A stretch of DNA of 64,000 bases from Anas platyrhynchos (lineage: Eukaryota > Chordata > Aves > Anseriformes > Anatidae). Position 1 is the stretch's first letter. Each line of letters starts with the position of its first letter. The position numbers and the translations under genes are program-made. Positions 25,901 through 41,899 of this stretch are shown here, in pieces. The stretch is taken from contig NC_092594.1 of the NCBI RefSeq assembly GCF_047663525.1, forward strand, positions 37,700,001 through 37,764,000. The letters are read 5' to 3'. A model generated the notes under the pieces. That model was not told the origin of the DNA. It saw only the letters and a list, made by a program, of their open reading frames with translations, and ran no database searches.

Positions 25901-28429
25901 AGGCACAGCCTTCACCTGGTTCCAAGGTTCAGTGCTAGCAGACAAAGGATGTCTTTGATCCCGCTGTTGTCAGAGGCAGATAACTGCTGGCCGGCTCTCT
26001 TGGAGCAATAATTTCTACCCTAAAAGGATGCTTTGTGGATGGGAGCCAGGAGCCGAGACGAGCTCTGGTCTGCAGCCTCGCGGCCCCGAGGAGATGCAGC
26101 AGGAGCGGAGCTGCTGTGCTTCGGCGAAACGTGGGTGGGAGAGAGACAGCCTCCAGATGGGAAAAGGGACTTTCCTGCTGCAAAAGCCTGAGAACCGCTG
26201 GGGCAGAACACATCCATCCAGAAGGACGGCTGAGAAATGTCACTAGAAAATCGCCTTGCCTTGGCATCAAAGCTACGCGTTGCAGAAAGTTTTATCAGGG
26301 AGCGGCCGGCCCTCCAAGAGCTTGTTTTTGAGAAGCAAAGCGCTGTGATACATCGCTGTACGCACGCTGTTTACATCTTGCTTTAACACAGCTCGTGGGA
26401 GGAAGTGTTCCACTGCCAAAAAAGACTTGATAGCTGCATTGTTCGCGTGTAGCAATATTTAGACATAGCAAACCCACAAGTATTTATAATAAGTCTGTCC
26501 GATTGTGATATCAGTCGGAAGCTACAGGAAAAGAGATGGACGCGGTGTCCACTGAGCGAGAGGGGAGATAAGGGCTCCCGTTAAATCTGATCAGAGAGGT
26601 GTTGTTCTGAGGCACAGACAGCGTTTTCAGTTCCTGTCCCATGCCAGAGCTCGACGCTGTGCTTGTTTTAACAGGAAATGAGAATCGCAATCAGGAGCCC
26701 GGAGGCACATGGCATTTCAGCTGGCAGCTTCGCTCTGGCTTTCACCAGTACCCGGTGTGGGAGTTATGGGGTCTCCCTGAGCGGCCTGACTCAGTTATCC
26801 ACCCTTAAATCTGTCTCAGGGCTAGGCAGGTAAGGAACCTTACTCCTTGTACCCACTCCACAGCAAAACTTGCATCTGCCTCCGAGCAGTTATCCTGCTT
26901 CCCATGGGGAAAAGAGACCTGCCCATGCCCACCTGCAAGCCCACAAACGTTCCCCCAGCCCCTCTTGTCTCTCCTTGTGGGACTTTGTGTGCAGGCTGCC
27001 AGCAAACCCCGAGCAGGGCACAGCCGGGAAGGGGCAGTGCAGGCGTCTCGCTGCCGTACCCCCACAGACAGCCCGCTGCCAGGTGACCCCCTCTGCCTTC
27101 GGGTGCTCCTGCCCCAGCCAAGGGGTCCCCTCGGGCTTCGGAAAGAGGCAGAAAGGAAGTGGAGGGTTGACTGCTTAGATTTTAATCTATCTAGAACTTT
27201 AACTCTTGTTAGCAGGATGTCTTTTTTATCATCTGCACGGTTTCTAGTACAACAGAGCCCTCCTCCAGACGCAGACTCGAGCCGCTGTCACGACACCAGT
27301 AATAATTTCCCCCCGCGTAAATGACGCACGCTGGCAAAACGTTCCATCGCAGCACAGCCCCGAGCCTGGCAGGGCTCGCAGGCACAGCCAGCAGCACGCT
27401 CGGGCAAACACCTTCCAGCAAAGAAGATCAGAATAAAAAACAGCACAAAGCGTGTAATTGCCACGCTGGCTGAGCTAATCCTCTTCCACAAGCAGCACAG
27501 GGCAGGGCCCCGATGGTTATGAACCACCCCGTGCAGAATTAGGAGCCTTCTAAGTGCTGCGGGGTTAACACCACAGGTAACGTCGGCATCAAGAATAAAT
27601 CGTGACCTCTGCAGGCTGAGGTCCCTGCTGGGCTCGCACCAAACCCCGCGGGGCTGCTCGCTGCCCACCACTCACGACCCCGCTGTGCACAAAAACCTCG
27701 GCCGCCGAGCCCCGCTGCTGTGCCACCCACACAGAGATGTGAGCTTCACCACGCGGGAGCCCCGAAAACCTTTTCTAGGTGTTTTGATGGAATTGTGACA
27801 GAAGTTACCCATCTTGTTGGCCAAGGCAGAAAAGCCCCAGCCCCAAGTGAGCACCAGATGCCCCACCGTGGCTGCACCACCTCCCCACAGTGCCTGCTGC
27901 AAGCAGCTGCATCGCCCTGATGTGAGATGGGCAGTGTCCCTCTGCCCACTCCCACGTAACAGAGCGAGTGGGGACTGGCTAAAATCATTAACAATCATTA
28001 AAATCTTTAACAAGAAATATAGCAAATATGTATCTACAATGGGGGGCTGTATAGCTGCAGTTTTTCCCCTTTCTTCTGGTACCCAGTCCCACCCGCTGGC
28101 CCACATCTCCTCACCTCTTCCCCCAAATGCTCCCCCAGCTGCACAGGACCCCACTTTTGGGACCCTTATTGAAGCTCCTCAAGCACAGCATTTCTGGAAG
28201 GTCTTCTACATCAAACAGACAACTAAGAGGCAAACTCCCAGTAAAGCACAATTTTTATTCAAGTCCATCTCAAGTTTCCTTAAACCATGACTTTTACACG
28301 AAGACGTTTGTTTAGAACGGGGACACTTGAGTAGGATGTTGTGTACATCTGTCCGTCCGTCAGCTCCTGGAATCAAAGGGACGGGGCGCGGCGGGCACGG
28401 GCCCCGTGAAGCTCAGATGGCTGCCATCC

Positions 28430-28450
28430 TTCAGTTATCACAGTACTGTA
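28430..28450 (-). ncRNA. MIR101-1: Mature miR-101-3p
   Basis: This is the dominant mature strand of the mir-101 family. The seed, bases 2-8, is ACAGUAC on the minus strand, identical to the vertebrate family. Exact 3' ends vary by a base or so in known miR-101 isoforms; the end here is placed by similarity. Confidence 0.95.
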
Positions 28451-28464
28451 CCTTTACAAGAGAC

Positions 28465-28486
28465 AGCATCAGCACTGTGATAACTG
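28465..28486 (-). ncRNA. MIR101-1: miR-101-5p (passenger arm)
   Basis: The opposite arm begins CAGUUAUCACAGUGC on the minus strand and pairs with the 3p arm, with a single-base difference from perfect symmetry at GUGCUG versus GUACUG. It corresponds to the known 5p arm of mir-101-1. Confidence 0.9.
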
Positions 28487-28496
28487 AGCCAGGGCA

Positions 28497-30299
28497 GCCT
28501 GTCAGTCATCGCGGCCCCTCCACGGCACTGCCAGGTGCTTCCTCTGTCTTCTCATCCTTTGCACGCCTCCGAGCCCCAAACTGCCCTCTGCGGGTGCCCA
28601 GCTGCCAGGTGAGAGGCTCAGAGTATTTAACACAAGTGGCTTTGCATGTGGGGATCCAGCTCAGAAAATTATCCAGATAATTAGTGCTACCTTAATGACC
28701 ACAGTGACCAAAACAGCCTTCAAAATCCAATTCACTAATGCTGGATTTAACGGAGAAGGGTTAACTTACCGCTCAATGCTGGAGAAAATGAGGGTACCCT
28801 TTCTCCCCCTTAAACTCGCTGGAGCTGCAGAGCAGCGCTTGGTTTATGCTACTCAAGAACCGAGTGTCATGAACCAGACAGCCAGCAGGCAGCCGTGGCT
28901 GCGAGCCAGGTAAGTCGGCGGAGCTGCACCGCGTGCGACAGCCGAAGGCTGGGATCACGACCGGCACGAGTAGAGGGCAGCACCACACCGCGACCGTGCT
29001 GCATACTGCACCCAGCGCGCCGGGCGCTCGCCCAGGCAGCCGTGGAATTTTACAGCGCCGTGAACACGTTCAGCTGGGCTTCATCAGGGCTTGTCACATG
29101 CGCTGCGAGAGCTGCGATCGCTCCTGTGCCTACCGAGGGCTCCGACGGGAGCAGCGCCGGGCGCCGAGCAGCCAGCTGTGCTCTCGAGGGACAGCAGCTG
29201 GAAGAGGCCAAAGGGGTGCCTCGAGGCTCTGCAGGCTCAAGTGTGCCACTGGAACTTTTAGGTCACAGGATCCAAACACAGAATTGTGAAATAAAAACTT
29301 CTACCGCAAGTCAAACTTGTATCAACCAGTAGTTTGTACCCCACTTTTTTTAAAAAAGGTATTGCTGAAAAGATCATGGAACTACTTCTACACGCGTACA
29401 CCTCTGGTTAAGGGAATCATGTTAACTTCTGAAATAAGTTTAAAAAATAACACTTTTCTTTTTAACCCAAAGTTACCATGTTTTTATAAAAAGTTAATTT
29501 ACGATGCTGATGGACTTCCTCAGTACAAGCTGCTCTCGTATCTCTAACAGGAGGGAGCAGAAACTCCAGATGTGGTTTACTGCTCTAAAAAACTTACCTG
29601 GAGAAGAGCATGTCTGGAGATGTTCAGAGGTTGTTTTTAAAAGAGAAAGGCGTAACGCTGAGAGGGATCCAGCTACCAAAATGGTGCCTTACAAGTTTTT
29701 AACAGAAGAGGGCAATGGAGAGACAAGTATGAAATATCTGAGGAGAAGCACGCAGTGGAAAAAAATATTTGTACATTTTCAAACAAACTGCAAACATACA
29801 TTACATAAAAAGGGGACAGTCAACAGATTATGCAATACTGACGTCAGATGATGACACAGATGACCTAAACGTATACCCTAAAACTTGCAGGTTTGCCACC
29901 GATTGTAATTAGTTACATCATCTGCTGCTGCAAGAAAAAAAAACAAAACACCAAAAAACTTTGTAAAAAATGCTTAAGAAAATCTGTACGTACAGCTGTG
30001 ACTTTTGGAAAGGAAGGGAAGTGCCCCAAAAATGAATTATTTACTGCCACTCTGAAGCCTTTTCACGCCACATTATTCCAGTAGAAAAAAAAATCTACTG
30101 ATTTCAACAGAATGGAAGAGGAGTGGCATGGGGAATCCCACATTTTGGAGGCTGAGGTGGGAAGAGAAGAGGTGCCGCTTGGTAGTTCAGGTGTGTCTTC
30201 ATCTGAAGATTTTATCCGTGCTCCAGCAGCTACTCGTGGGCTGTTTAAAGCAGATCCAGCAGCTACTCGTGGGCTGTTTCAAGCAGCTCCGTGACCACA
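28497..30299. other. Non-coding stretch between mir-101-1 and the AK4 promoter
   Basis: No protein exon is recognisable. Composition moves from balanced to AT-rich near 29.3-30.1 kb and then rises into the CpG island. A tandem 33-bp duplication lies at its right end. If mir-101-1 is transcribed from the AK4 island, this stretch is the intron or exon between promoter and hairpin. Confidence 0.5.
30222..30287. repeat. Tandem duplication, two copies of 33 bp
   Basis: The word CCAGCAGCTACTCGTGGGCT occurs twice exactly 33 bases apart (starting at 30223 and 30256), followed by GTTTAAAGCAG in the first copy and GTTTCAAGCAG in the second. Near identity implies a recent duplication. It sits at the left edge of the AK4 CpG island. 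Confidence 0.9.
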
Positions 30300-30982
30300 G
30301 AGGTGCGCGGTCCCACCCAACTCCCTCTTCTGCTGGGCACCCGCTCGCGGCCAGTGCCATTTCCCCCGGGGGATCCCCCAAACCTGCTGCCTCTCCTCTC
30401 ACGCCGATTTTCGCCTCGCTCCAGCCGCGCCACGATGCGGAAAGCAAACAGGTGTGCGAAAACGCAGAACTTGGCTCCTCGTCACCGTCTGGAGAGCCCT
30501 CCCTGCTTTTTAAACAAAACATTTAGCCGGCTGGGGACCCAGCACACCGCCCCGTGCCCTGGGTATCTCTGTAGGATTATTTAACAATATCTGGTTGTTG
30601 GTGGAGGCTGCCACCCCTTGCTTCTTTCTGAAGCCCCCCGGCGTGGCCTGGCTGCTCCCGAAGCTCTGCTCCCCCTCTCCAGCCCCTGGGGGCCGGCTGC
30701 TGGCCGTGTTTTGGGGCTGTTTTATAGGATTCCTGTCCCCTCCGCGTGCCCCTCACCGCCCCCAACCCACCCTGGCCGGGCACCAGCACCCAGCACCGAG
30801 CACTCCTCCCTCAGCAGCACCCCGGGGGGGGGCTCACGGTAACCCCACAGCCCCCAGCGCCTCTCCCCTTCCCTCCTCCGCCACAGCCTCACACGAAGCC
30901 CCCCATGGGGCCCCCAAAGCGCCCCGCAGCCCCCCGCCCGCTCCCCCAATCCCCCAAAACAGCAGTGCGCAACGGGGAAGAA

Positions 30983-30997
30983 GGGGGGGGGGGGGGG
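30983..30997. repeat. Run of 15 G
   Basis: Fifteen consecutive G inside the CpG island can form a G-quadruplex and is prone to slippage and sequencing error. A similar G-rich run follows at 31266-31279. Confidence 0.85.
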
Positions 30998-31128
30998 AGG
31001 AAGCACCGCGCCCGGCCAGCTCTACCGAAACCGGGTGTGGGGGGGTCTCGGAGGAAGGGGATCCCCGCTGGAAGCCCCCCCAAACCCAGCGCGGTGCCCC
31101 CCTGAGGGCCGGGCCGGGCCGGACCCAC

Positions 31129-31240
31129 CTGAGGGCTGGCGGCGGGGCCGGGGGGCGCCGTGACGCAGCACGGGCGGGCGGGCGGCGTGAGGGCCGCCAT
31201 CTTGGCGTGTTTATGGCAGCGCCGCGCGGCCATGTGATGC
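31129..31240 (-). other. Candidate first exon of a divergent minus-strand transcript (pri-miR-101-1 or long JAK1 form)
   Basis: The minus strand reads CCCTCAG then GTGGGTCC at 31128, a strong CAG/GTGGGT donor. It lies in the CpG island just left of a YY1 site. The transcript would head toward mir-101-1. The start of the exon is unknown; the right boundary given is a guess. In human annotation, as I recall it, long JAK1 transcripts begin upstream of MIR101-1, which would make this the equivalent alternative JAK1 exon. A chance donor in GC-rich DNA cannot be excluded. Confidence 0.35.
31193..31205 (+). promoter_or_regulatory. YY1 site
   Basis: The sequence GCCGCCATCTTGG matches the extended YY1 consensus exactly. 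YY1 sites of this form typically lie within a few tens of bases of a transcription start. Here it falls beside the proposed divergent exon rather than at the AK4 leader. Confidence 0.75.
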
Positions 31241-31285
31241 GCCCGCCGCTTCCTGAGGCGGGGGTTGGGGGGGGGGGGGCACACG

Positions 31286-31405
31286 CCTATCGTGCACGCG
31301 CATATCGTGCACACGCATGTCGTGCACAAGCATATCGTGCACGCGCATATGTTTCACGCACATATATTTCACGCACATATGGTTCAAGTACATATAATTC
31401 ACGCG
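31286..31405. repeat. 15-bp minisatellite, eight units, upstream of AK4
   Basis: Eight head-to-tail 15-bp units are present with consensus near CATATCGTGCACGCG. The first four carry CGTGCAC and the last four a TTCACG variant, so two sub-families have expanded in order. Single units alternate purine and pyrimidine perfectly, a pattern prone to Z-DNA. Five of the eight units read GCGTG on the minus strand, the core accepted by HIF. The array lies about 180-300 bases upstream of the ZNF143 site. Confidence 0.9.
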
Positions 31406-31579
31406 CGGGTGTCCCCTCACAGCCCCCCCCCCCATCACCACCTCACACCACACACACCGAGGGGGCGCCCCGCGGTGCTCTCCCCGTTGCCCCCGGTGCT
31501 CCCCCCGTTGTCACCACAGCTCCATGAGGCGGCACCGAGCCCAGCCCTGCCCCATCTATAAGGAGGGGGGGGTTACAGG

Positions 31580-31600
31580 ACTACAAGTCCCAGGGTGCCC
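31580..31600 (+). promoter_or_regulatory. AK4: ZNF143/STAF (SBS) motif
   Basis: The core ACTACAAGTCCCAGGGTGCC matches the long ZNF143 consensus ACTACAANTCCCAGNNTGC. The motif is characteristic of TATA-less CpG promoters and of divergent gene pairs, usually within 200 bases of the start site, which supports an AK4 start near here. Confidence 0.85.
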
Positions 31601-31604
31601 AGCC

Positions 31605-31630
31605 CGAGGGGGCGGCCCGAGGGGGCGGCC
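31605..31630 (+). promoter_or_regulatory. AK4: Duplicated GC box (13 bp x 2)
   Basis: CGAGGGGGCGGCC occurs twice back to back, giving two SP/KLF-type GGGGGCGG boxes directly downstream of the ZNF143 motif. The exact repetition points to a recent tandem duplication in the core promoter. Confidence 0.75.
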
Positions 31631-31731
31631 GTGCCCCCCCCCTCCTTGCTCCGTGCTGATGTGTACGGGCGGCGAGTGAGCAGCTCGGCACGGCTCGCCT
31701 CGCCTCGGCTCCCTCCCCCCCTCATTAACAC

Positions 31732-31740
31732 GCCATTTTG
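31732..31740 (+). promoter_or_regulatory. AK4: Second YY1 site, AK4 leader
   Basis: GCCATTTTG is a perfect YY1 consensus on the plus strand, in the same orientation as the site at 31193. It lies 177 bases before the AK4 start codon and is the best positional marker of the AK4 transcription start. Confidence 0.65.
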
Positions 31741-31754
31741 CGGGGCTCCCCGGC

Positions 31755-31850
31755 ATGCGGGGTCCCGTGGTGGGGGGCGGCGAGGCGGCGGGGCCCCCCC
31801 TGCGTGCCCCCTTCGCAGCTCCGCATCCCCCCTCGGGGGAGGCTGCGTGA
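31755..31850 (+). other. AK4: Possible upstream ORF in the AK4 leader (31 codons)
   Basis: An ATG at 31755 opens a 31-codon frame ending with TGA at 31848-31850, in a different frame from AK4 and 58 bases before the AK4 start codon. If transcription begins left of 31755, this frame would be scanned first and could reduce AK4 translation or make it stress-responsive. The context of its ATG (C at +4) is weaker than that of the AK4 ATG (G at -3 and +4). It has no recognisable protein similarity. Confidence 0.35.
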
Positions 31851-31908
31851 GGCGAGAGATTTTTTGGGGGGAGGGGGTGCTGGGGGGGGGGGGCTGCCCC
31901 GCAGGGAG

Positions 31909-38868
<6,960 letters not shown>

Positions 38869-39332
38869 CCAGGTTGGGTGGAGGACCAGGGACTGAGGGG
38901 ATAACGTGTTTGGTTTCTCTGCACCGTGCTGGAGCTGTGCTCAAATTAGGTGATCATGCAGTACCTACGGCTGCTTCCCCAGGCGTGCTGGATAACAGCT
39001 GTGGAAACACAGTCACAGCCAGCATCAGGGTGAAGAGGTCTTCGCTTATAAGGTCAAGTCTGCTAGAATAAGTGTTTTTTTTCCTTCTGAGGCTAGAAAG
39101 TATTCCTGCCGGTGATCCAACTGCACAGATCAGTGATGCAAACCTAGGTAATGATTCTGTCAGGTTTACACAACTTGCCATGATTTCCCCGCCACCCCCA
39201 TATGAAACCCCAGCCTCTCTCTAGGCCTATAATGTGTCATTCCATTGCTCCACAGTACTGTTTACTGCAGATCACTCTGTTGTAGGTTGTTTTTTTTTTA
39301 AATTATTTTCTATTAAATTTATTTCTTAGAGA

Positions 39333-39338
39333 AATAAA
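39333..39338 (+). terminator. AK4: Poly(A) signal AATAAA, proximal
   Basis: A canonical hexamer 465 bases after the stop codon. A T-rich stretch precedes it, but no strong GT-rich element follows, so use may be weak. Confidence 0.5.
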
Positions 39339-40940
39339 GCTCTAGAATGCGAGACTTAGCCCCGTGGGAATTGGTGAGGAACACAGAAAACGTTCACATT
39401 GCAGAGCTCAGAAATGTGAAGATCACATTTCCAGTGATAGAAACAGATGAGGGAAAACATGGGAGGTAAATTACATAGTTGTGCTTTTTTTATAAAGAGG
39501 GATGATTAAAAAAATGCATTTTGAAAAGCTGCTATACAGTCGGCTTGTCCTGAGCTGGTGTGATGTGGAGCAGGCAGGTGAGCAGGTGAGAGCCAGGGCA
39601 GAGCTGCACTCCTCGTGCTTACCTTGTCCGTAGCTTTTCGTACCATGAGACATGTTGGTGTTGTAGCTTCTCCCAGAGATTGATTTTAATGCGTTTTGTT
39701 CTGGGGGAGAATTCGAGTCATTCCTTGTTCCTTGCTGCCTTTGTACCCGAGGTCCTTGTGGAAACCCGGGCTGTTCCCCAAGGAAATGCCCGTTGTGGAG
39801 GTGTTTGCCTCCCGTGGCCGCAGGCTCTTGCGCTGCCCATGAGGGCTGCCAAAAGTGTTTGTGCCCTGATGCTCAGCCCACTTCAGCAGCGATGTGCATG
39901 AGCGTGCACCTCGTCTGAAATAGCATCAGCGTGCCCCTTCTGCCCAGACGTCTTTGTGTAACTGGGATTAAAAGGCCCTGCGGGTGCTGCTGCTGCCCCG
40001 TGTGCAGGAGCTCTGGGCACAGACCCCAACTTTTCTCAACTGGACGTGCTGTGAGCCCGCAGGGGCACAGCACCGAATCCGCGGGGATGCTCTGCTGGCC
40101 TCCTCGAGTTGCCTTATTTTATAGACTATATATTTAAGAAAAAAAAAAAAAAGCGAGATGTGTATTTTTAAAGGTTTAAAAAAAAAAAACACAGAGTTTT
40201 AGCATCCATTTTGGAGAATGCTTTGCTGAGCTGCCTGCCCCGGTGGAGCTGGGCAGCGCAGCAGGGATGCAGAAAAGCTGTCGCTACCCCACCCCCGTGC
40301 CATCAATTAGAGCAGCCTGGGCAAGTTTGTGGTGCTGAAGTGTCGCTGGTTTGTTGCTGGGAGAGCAGGTCTCTGGCAGGGCAGGGGGAACCGACTTTGG
40401 GGTTTGTTTTTGGCTGCTTGTGCAAAACTTCAGCACATCTTAATGCCGTCAGAGGAGCCCCTGACAGTTGCTGGCTCAGTCAGAGGCAGCTCTGTTCTGG
40501 CTCTCTCCTGATAACAGAGCCAGAAGCCGTTGGGCATCTGCAGAGCAGCATCCATCCTCCATGTGTTGCCCAGCCCGGGGCTTGCGGTTGGGTTTGCCCC
40601 AGGAAAGACCCTGAGCACTTGTTTTCAAGGCTCTGAACCCTTCTGTAGATGCAGAAGCCCTGCGACCACGCATGCCTCCAGCCCTCGGGACGGATTTTTC
40701 TACAAGAATTGTTGTACTGTGCACTTTCATAGACCAAACCCCGCAGCGGCACGCACCCAGCCCCTCGCCTTCCCTCCTTGCCGTGTTTTCCTTCAGCTCC
40801 GTGCTGAATCCCCTTCCCTCCAGCATCCTGCAAGGACCAAGGTGCCGCACGGGGGGCTGTGGGGGCCCGCACCCCCTCGTTTGCTCCTGCAGCTTCTTCC
40901 CAGGGAGTGGCCACCGCTGTGCTGCTGCTCGAAAGATGTA

Positions 40941-40946
40941 AATAAA
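40941..40946 (+). terminator. AK4: Poly(A) signal AATAAA, best candidate AK4 end
   Basis: A canonical hexamer followed 25-50 bases later by a GT-rich element (GCTGGCGGTGTCTGTCTGTG), the arrangement expected for efficient cleavage near 40,965. Confidence 0.75.
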
Positions 40947-41258
40947 ATTTTTCTCCTGCTTATCCCTGTGCTGGCGGTGTCTGTCTGTGAGTTTTGCTCA
41001 ACGGCCACTGCGCTGGGCTCTGCATGAGCCCTTTCCCCATGCCAAGGCAGTAACAGGTTGGTGTTTGACCTGGGGTTTGTCTGTGGGAGCCTCGAATTAC
41101 TGGGCATGAGGGGGAGGAGGGTGGGAAGGAAGGAGAGGAGTTGGAGCATCCCCGCTCCCATAGGAGGAAATCCCCCCCCCTATGTTTTTTTGGCTTGAAC
41201 CCAATGCTGCTCTTTGGGTCCTGCCTTACAGCCAGCTCCTTTATTTGGTGAAATCTAC

Positions 41259-41264
41259 AATAAA
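41259..41264 (+). terminator. AK4: Poly(A) signal AATAAA, distal
   Basis: A third hexamer about 320 bases further on, with GCTGTGCATG downstream. It could be a backup site. Confidence 0.4.
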
Positions 41265-41280
41265 AAGTTAAAAAGGCAGC

Positions 41281-41899
41281 TCAGACGCTGTGCATGAAGC
41301 CGGCTGTTGCACAGAAAGTCATTCTCATTTCCCCGTGTAGCATCCCCCAGTAAAAGCACTGGAGCATTAGGGGCAGCAACACTCCAGCTCGCTCTGTGCC
41401 CCGAGTAATCCGTCACGTGGATCGGGGCAGAGGGAATTAAAAGCTGGAAGTGCCCCAGCTCATCACTACCTTGCGGATCCCATAATTTTTTCTTTTTAAT
41501 TACAGCCAGCAGCTCGGGGCCCCGGTGCCACATGTGGAATAAGCGGAGACTCTGCAGTGACTGGAGGGGAAAAAAGGAAAATGGGGTGGGAAATGTTGCC
41601 GGGATCGGGGAGTGGGGGCTGAGGAGTTGAACCCGGGAGGGGACGTGGGTGATGGGTGGGTTTGGGAGAAACCCAGAGGGCTCTGGAAGTTTGTGCCAGC
41701 TGTGGATGCCCTTTGGTTTGCTGCCATCACCCTGCACCACTACCTGGGGGTAAAGCACAGGCCCCTTGGGTGACACTGCCCCATAATCTGTCACTCCCCA
41801 TTTTCTCCCCCAGGATTTCACGGAGGGCAAAGCCGCTGCGGGTCCGCATCTGAGGGCTGCTGATATTTCCTCAAACTTCACCGCGACCCTAAAATCACC
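41281..41899. other. Short intergenic stretch between AK4 and the next CpG island
   Basis: No exon or repeat is recognisable. The open frame that crosses it on the minus strand is explained by GC-rich composition to its right and has no family resemblance. Confidence 0.5.

Larger units (their letters stand above)
18061..28421. other. Non-coding stretch between the JAK1 island and mir-101-1
   Basis: I see no protein exon on either strand. The stretch contains a 25-base A run at 18465-18489, an AAAC microsatellite near 18.8 kb and another A run at 21683-21703. There is a TATA-like TATAAATA at 21440-21447 without a supporting exon, and an AT-rich block near 22.7-22.95 kb. In mammals a long JAK1 transcript or a microRNA host transcript crosses the equivalent region, so the minus strand may be transcribed. 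Confidence 0.5.
28422..28496 (-). ncRNA. MIR101-1: microRNA precursor mir-101-1
   Basis: The minus strand reads as a 75-base stem-loop with both mir-101 arms. The 3p arm starts UACAGUACUGUGAUAACUGA and the 5p arm holds CAGUUAUCACAGUGCUGAUG. The arms pair over about 22 bp around a short loop, and the flanks UGCCCUGGC and GGAUGGCA extend the lower stem. On the minus strand a CUUC (CNNC-type) motif lies about 19 bases after the 3p arm, near the usual processing position. Length and arms match vertebrate mir-101-1, which also lies on the strand opposite AK4 between JAK1 and AK4. The mature RNA loads into Argonaute and represses targets such as EZH2 in mammals. The host transcript is not known from this sequence; it may start at the AK4 CpG island about 2.7 kb to the right. 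Confidence 0.97.
38869..41280 (+). other. AK4: AK4 3' untranslated region (extent inferred)
   Basis: Non-coding sequence after the stop contains three AATAAA signals, at 39333, 40941 and 41259, with the middle one followed by the best GT-rich downstream element. The mRNA therefore probably has 3' ends of about 0.5 and 2.1 kb, and possibly 2.4 kb. A long AK4 3' UTR is also known in mammals. Confidence 0.65.

Noticed and set aside
30595-31527. Open frame of 310 codons on the plus strand upstream of AK4
   Set aside because: It crosses homopolymer C and G runs and the 15-bp minisatellite; the repetitive YRAHACRAQAYRARAY tail is a by-product of that repeat.
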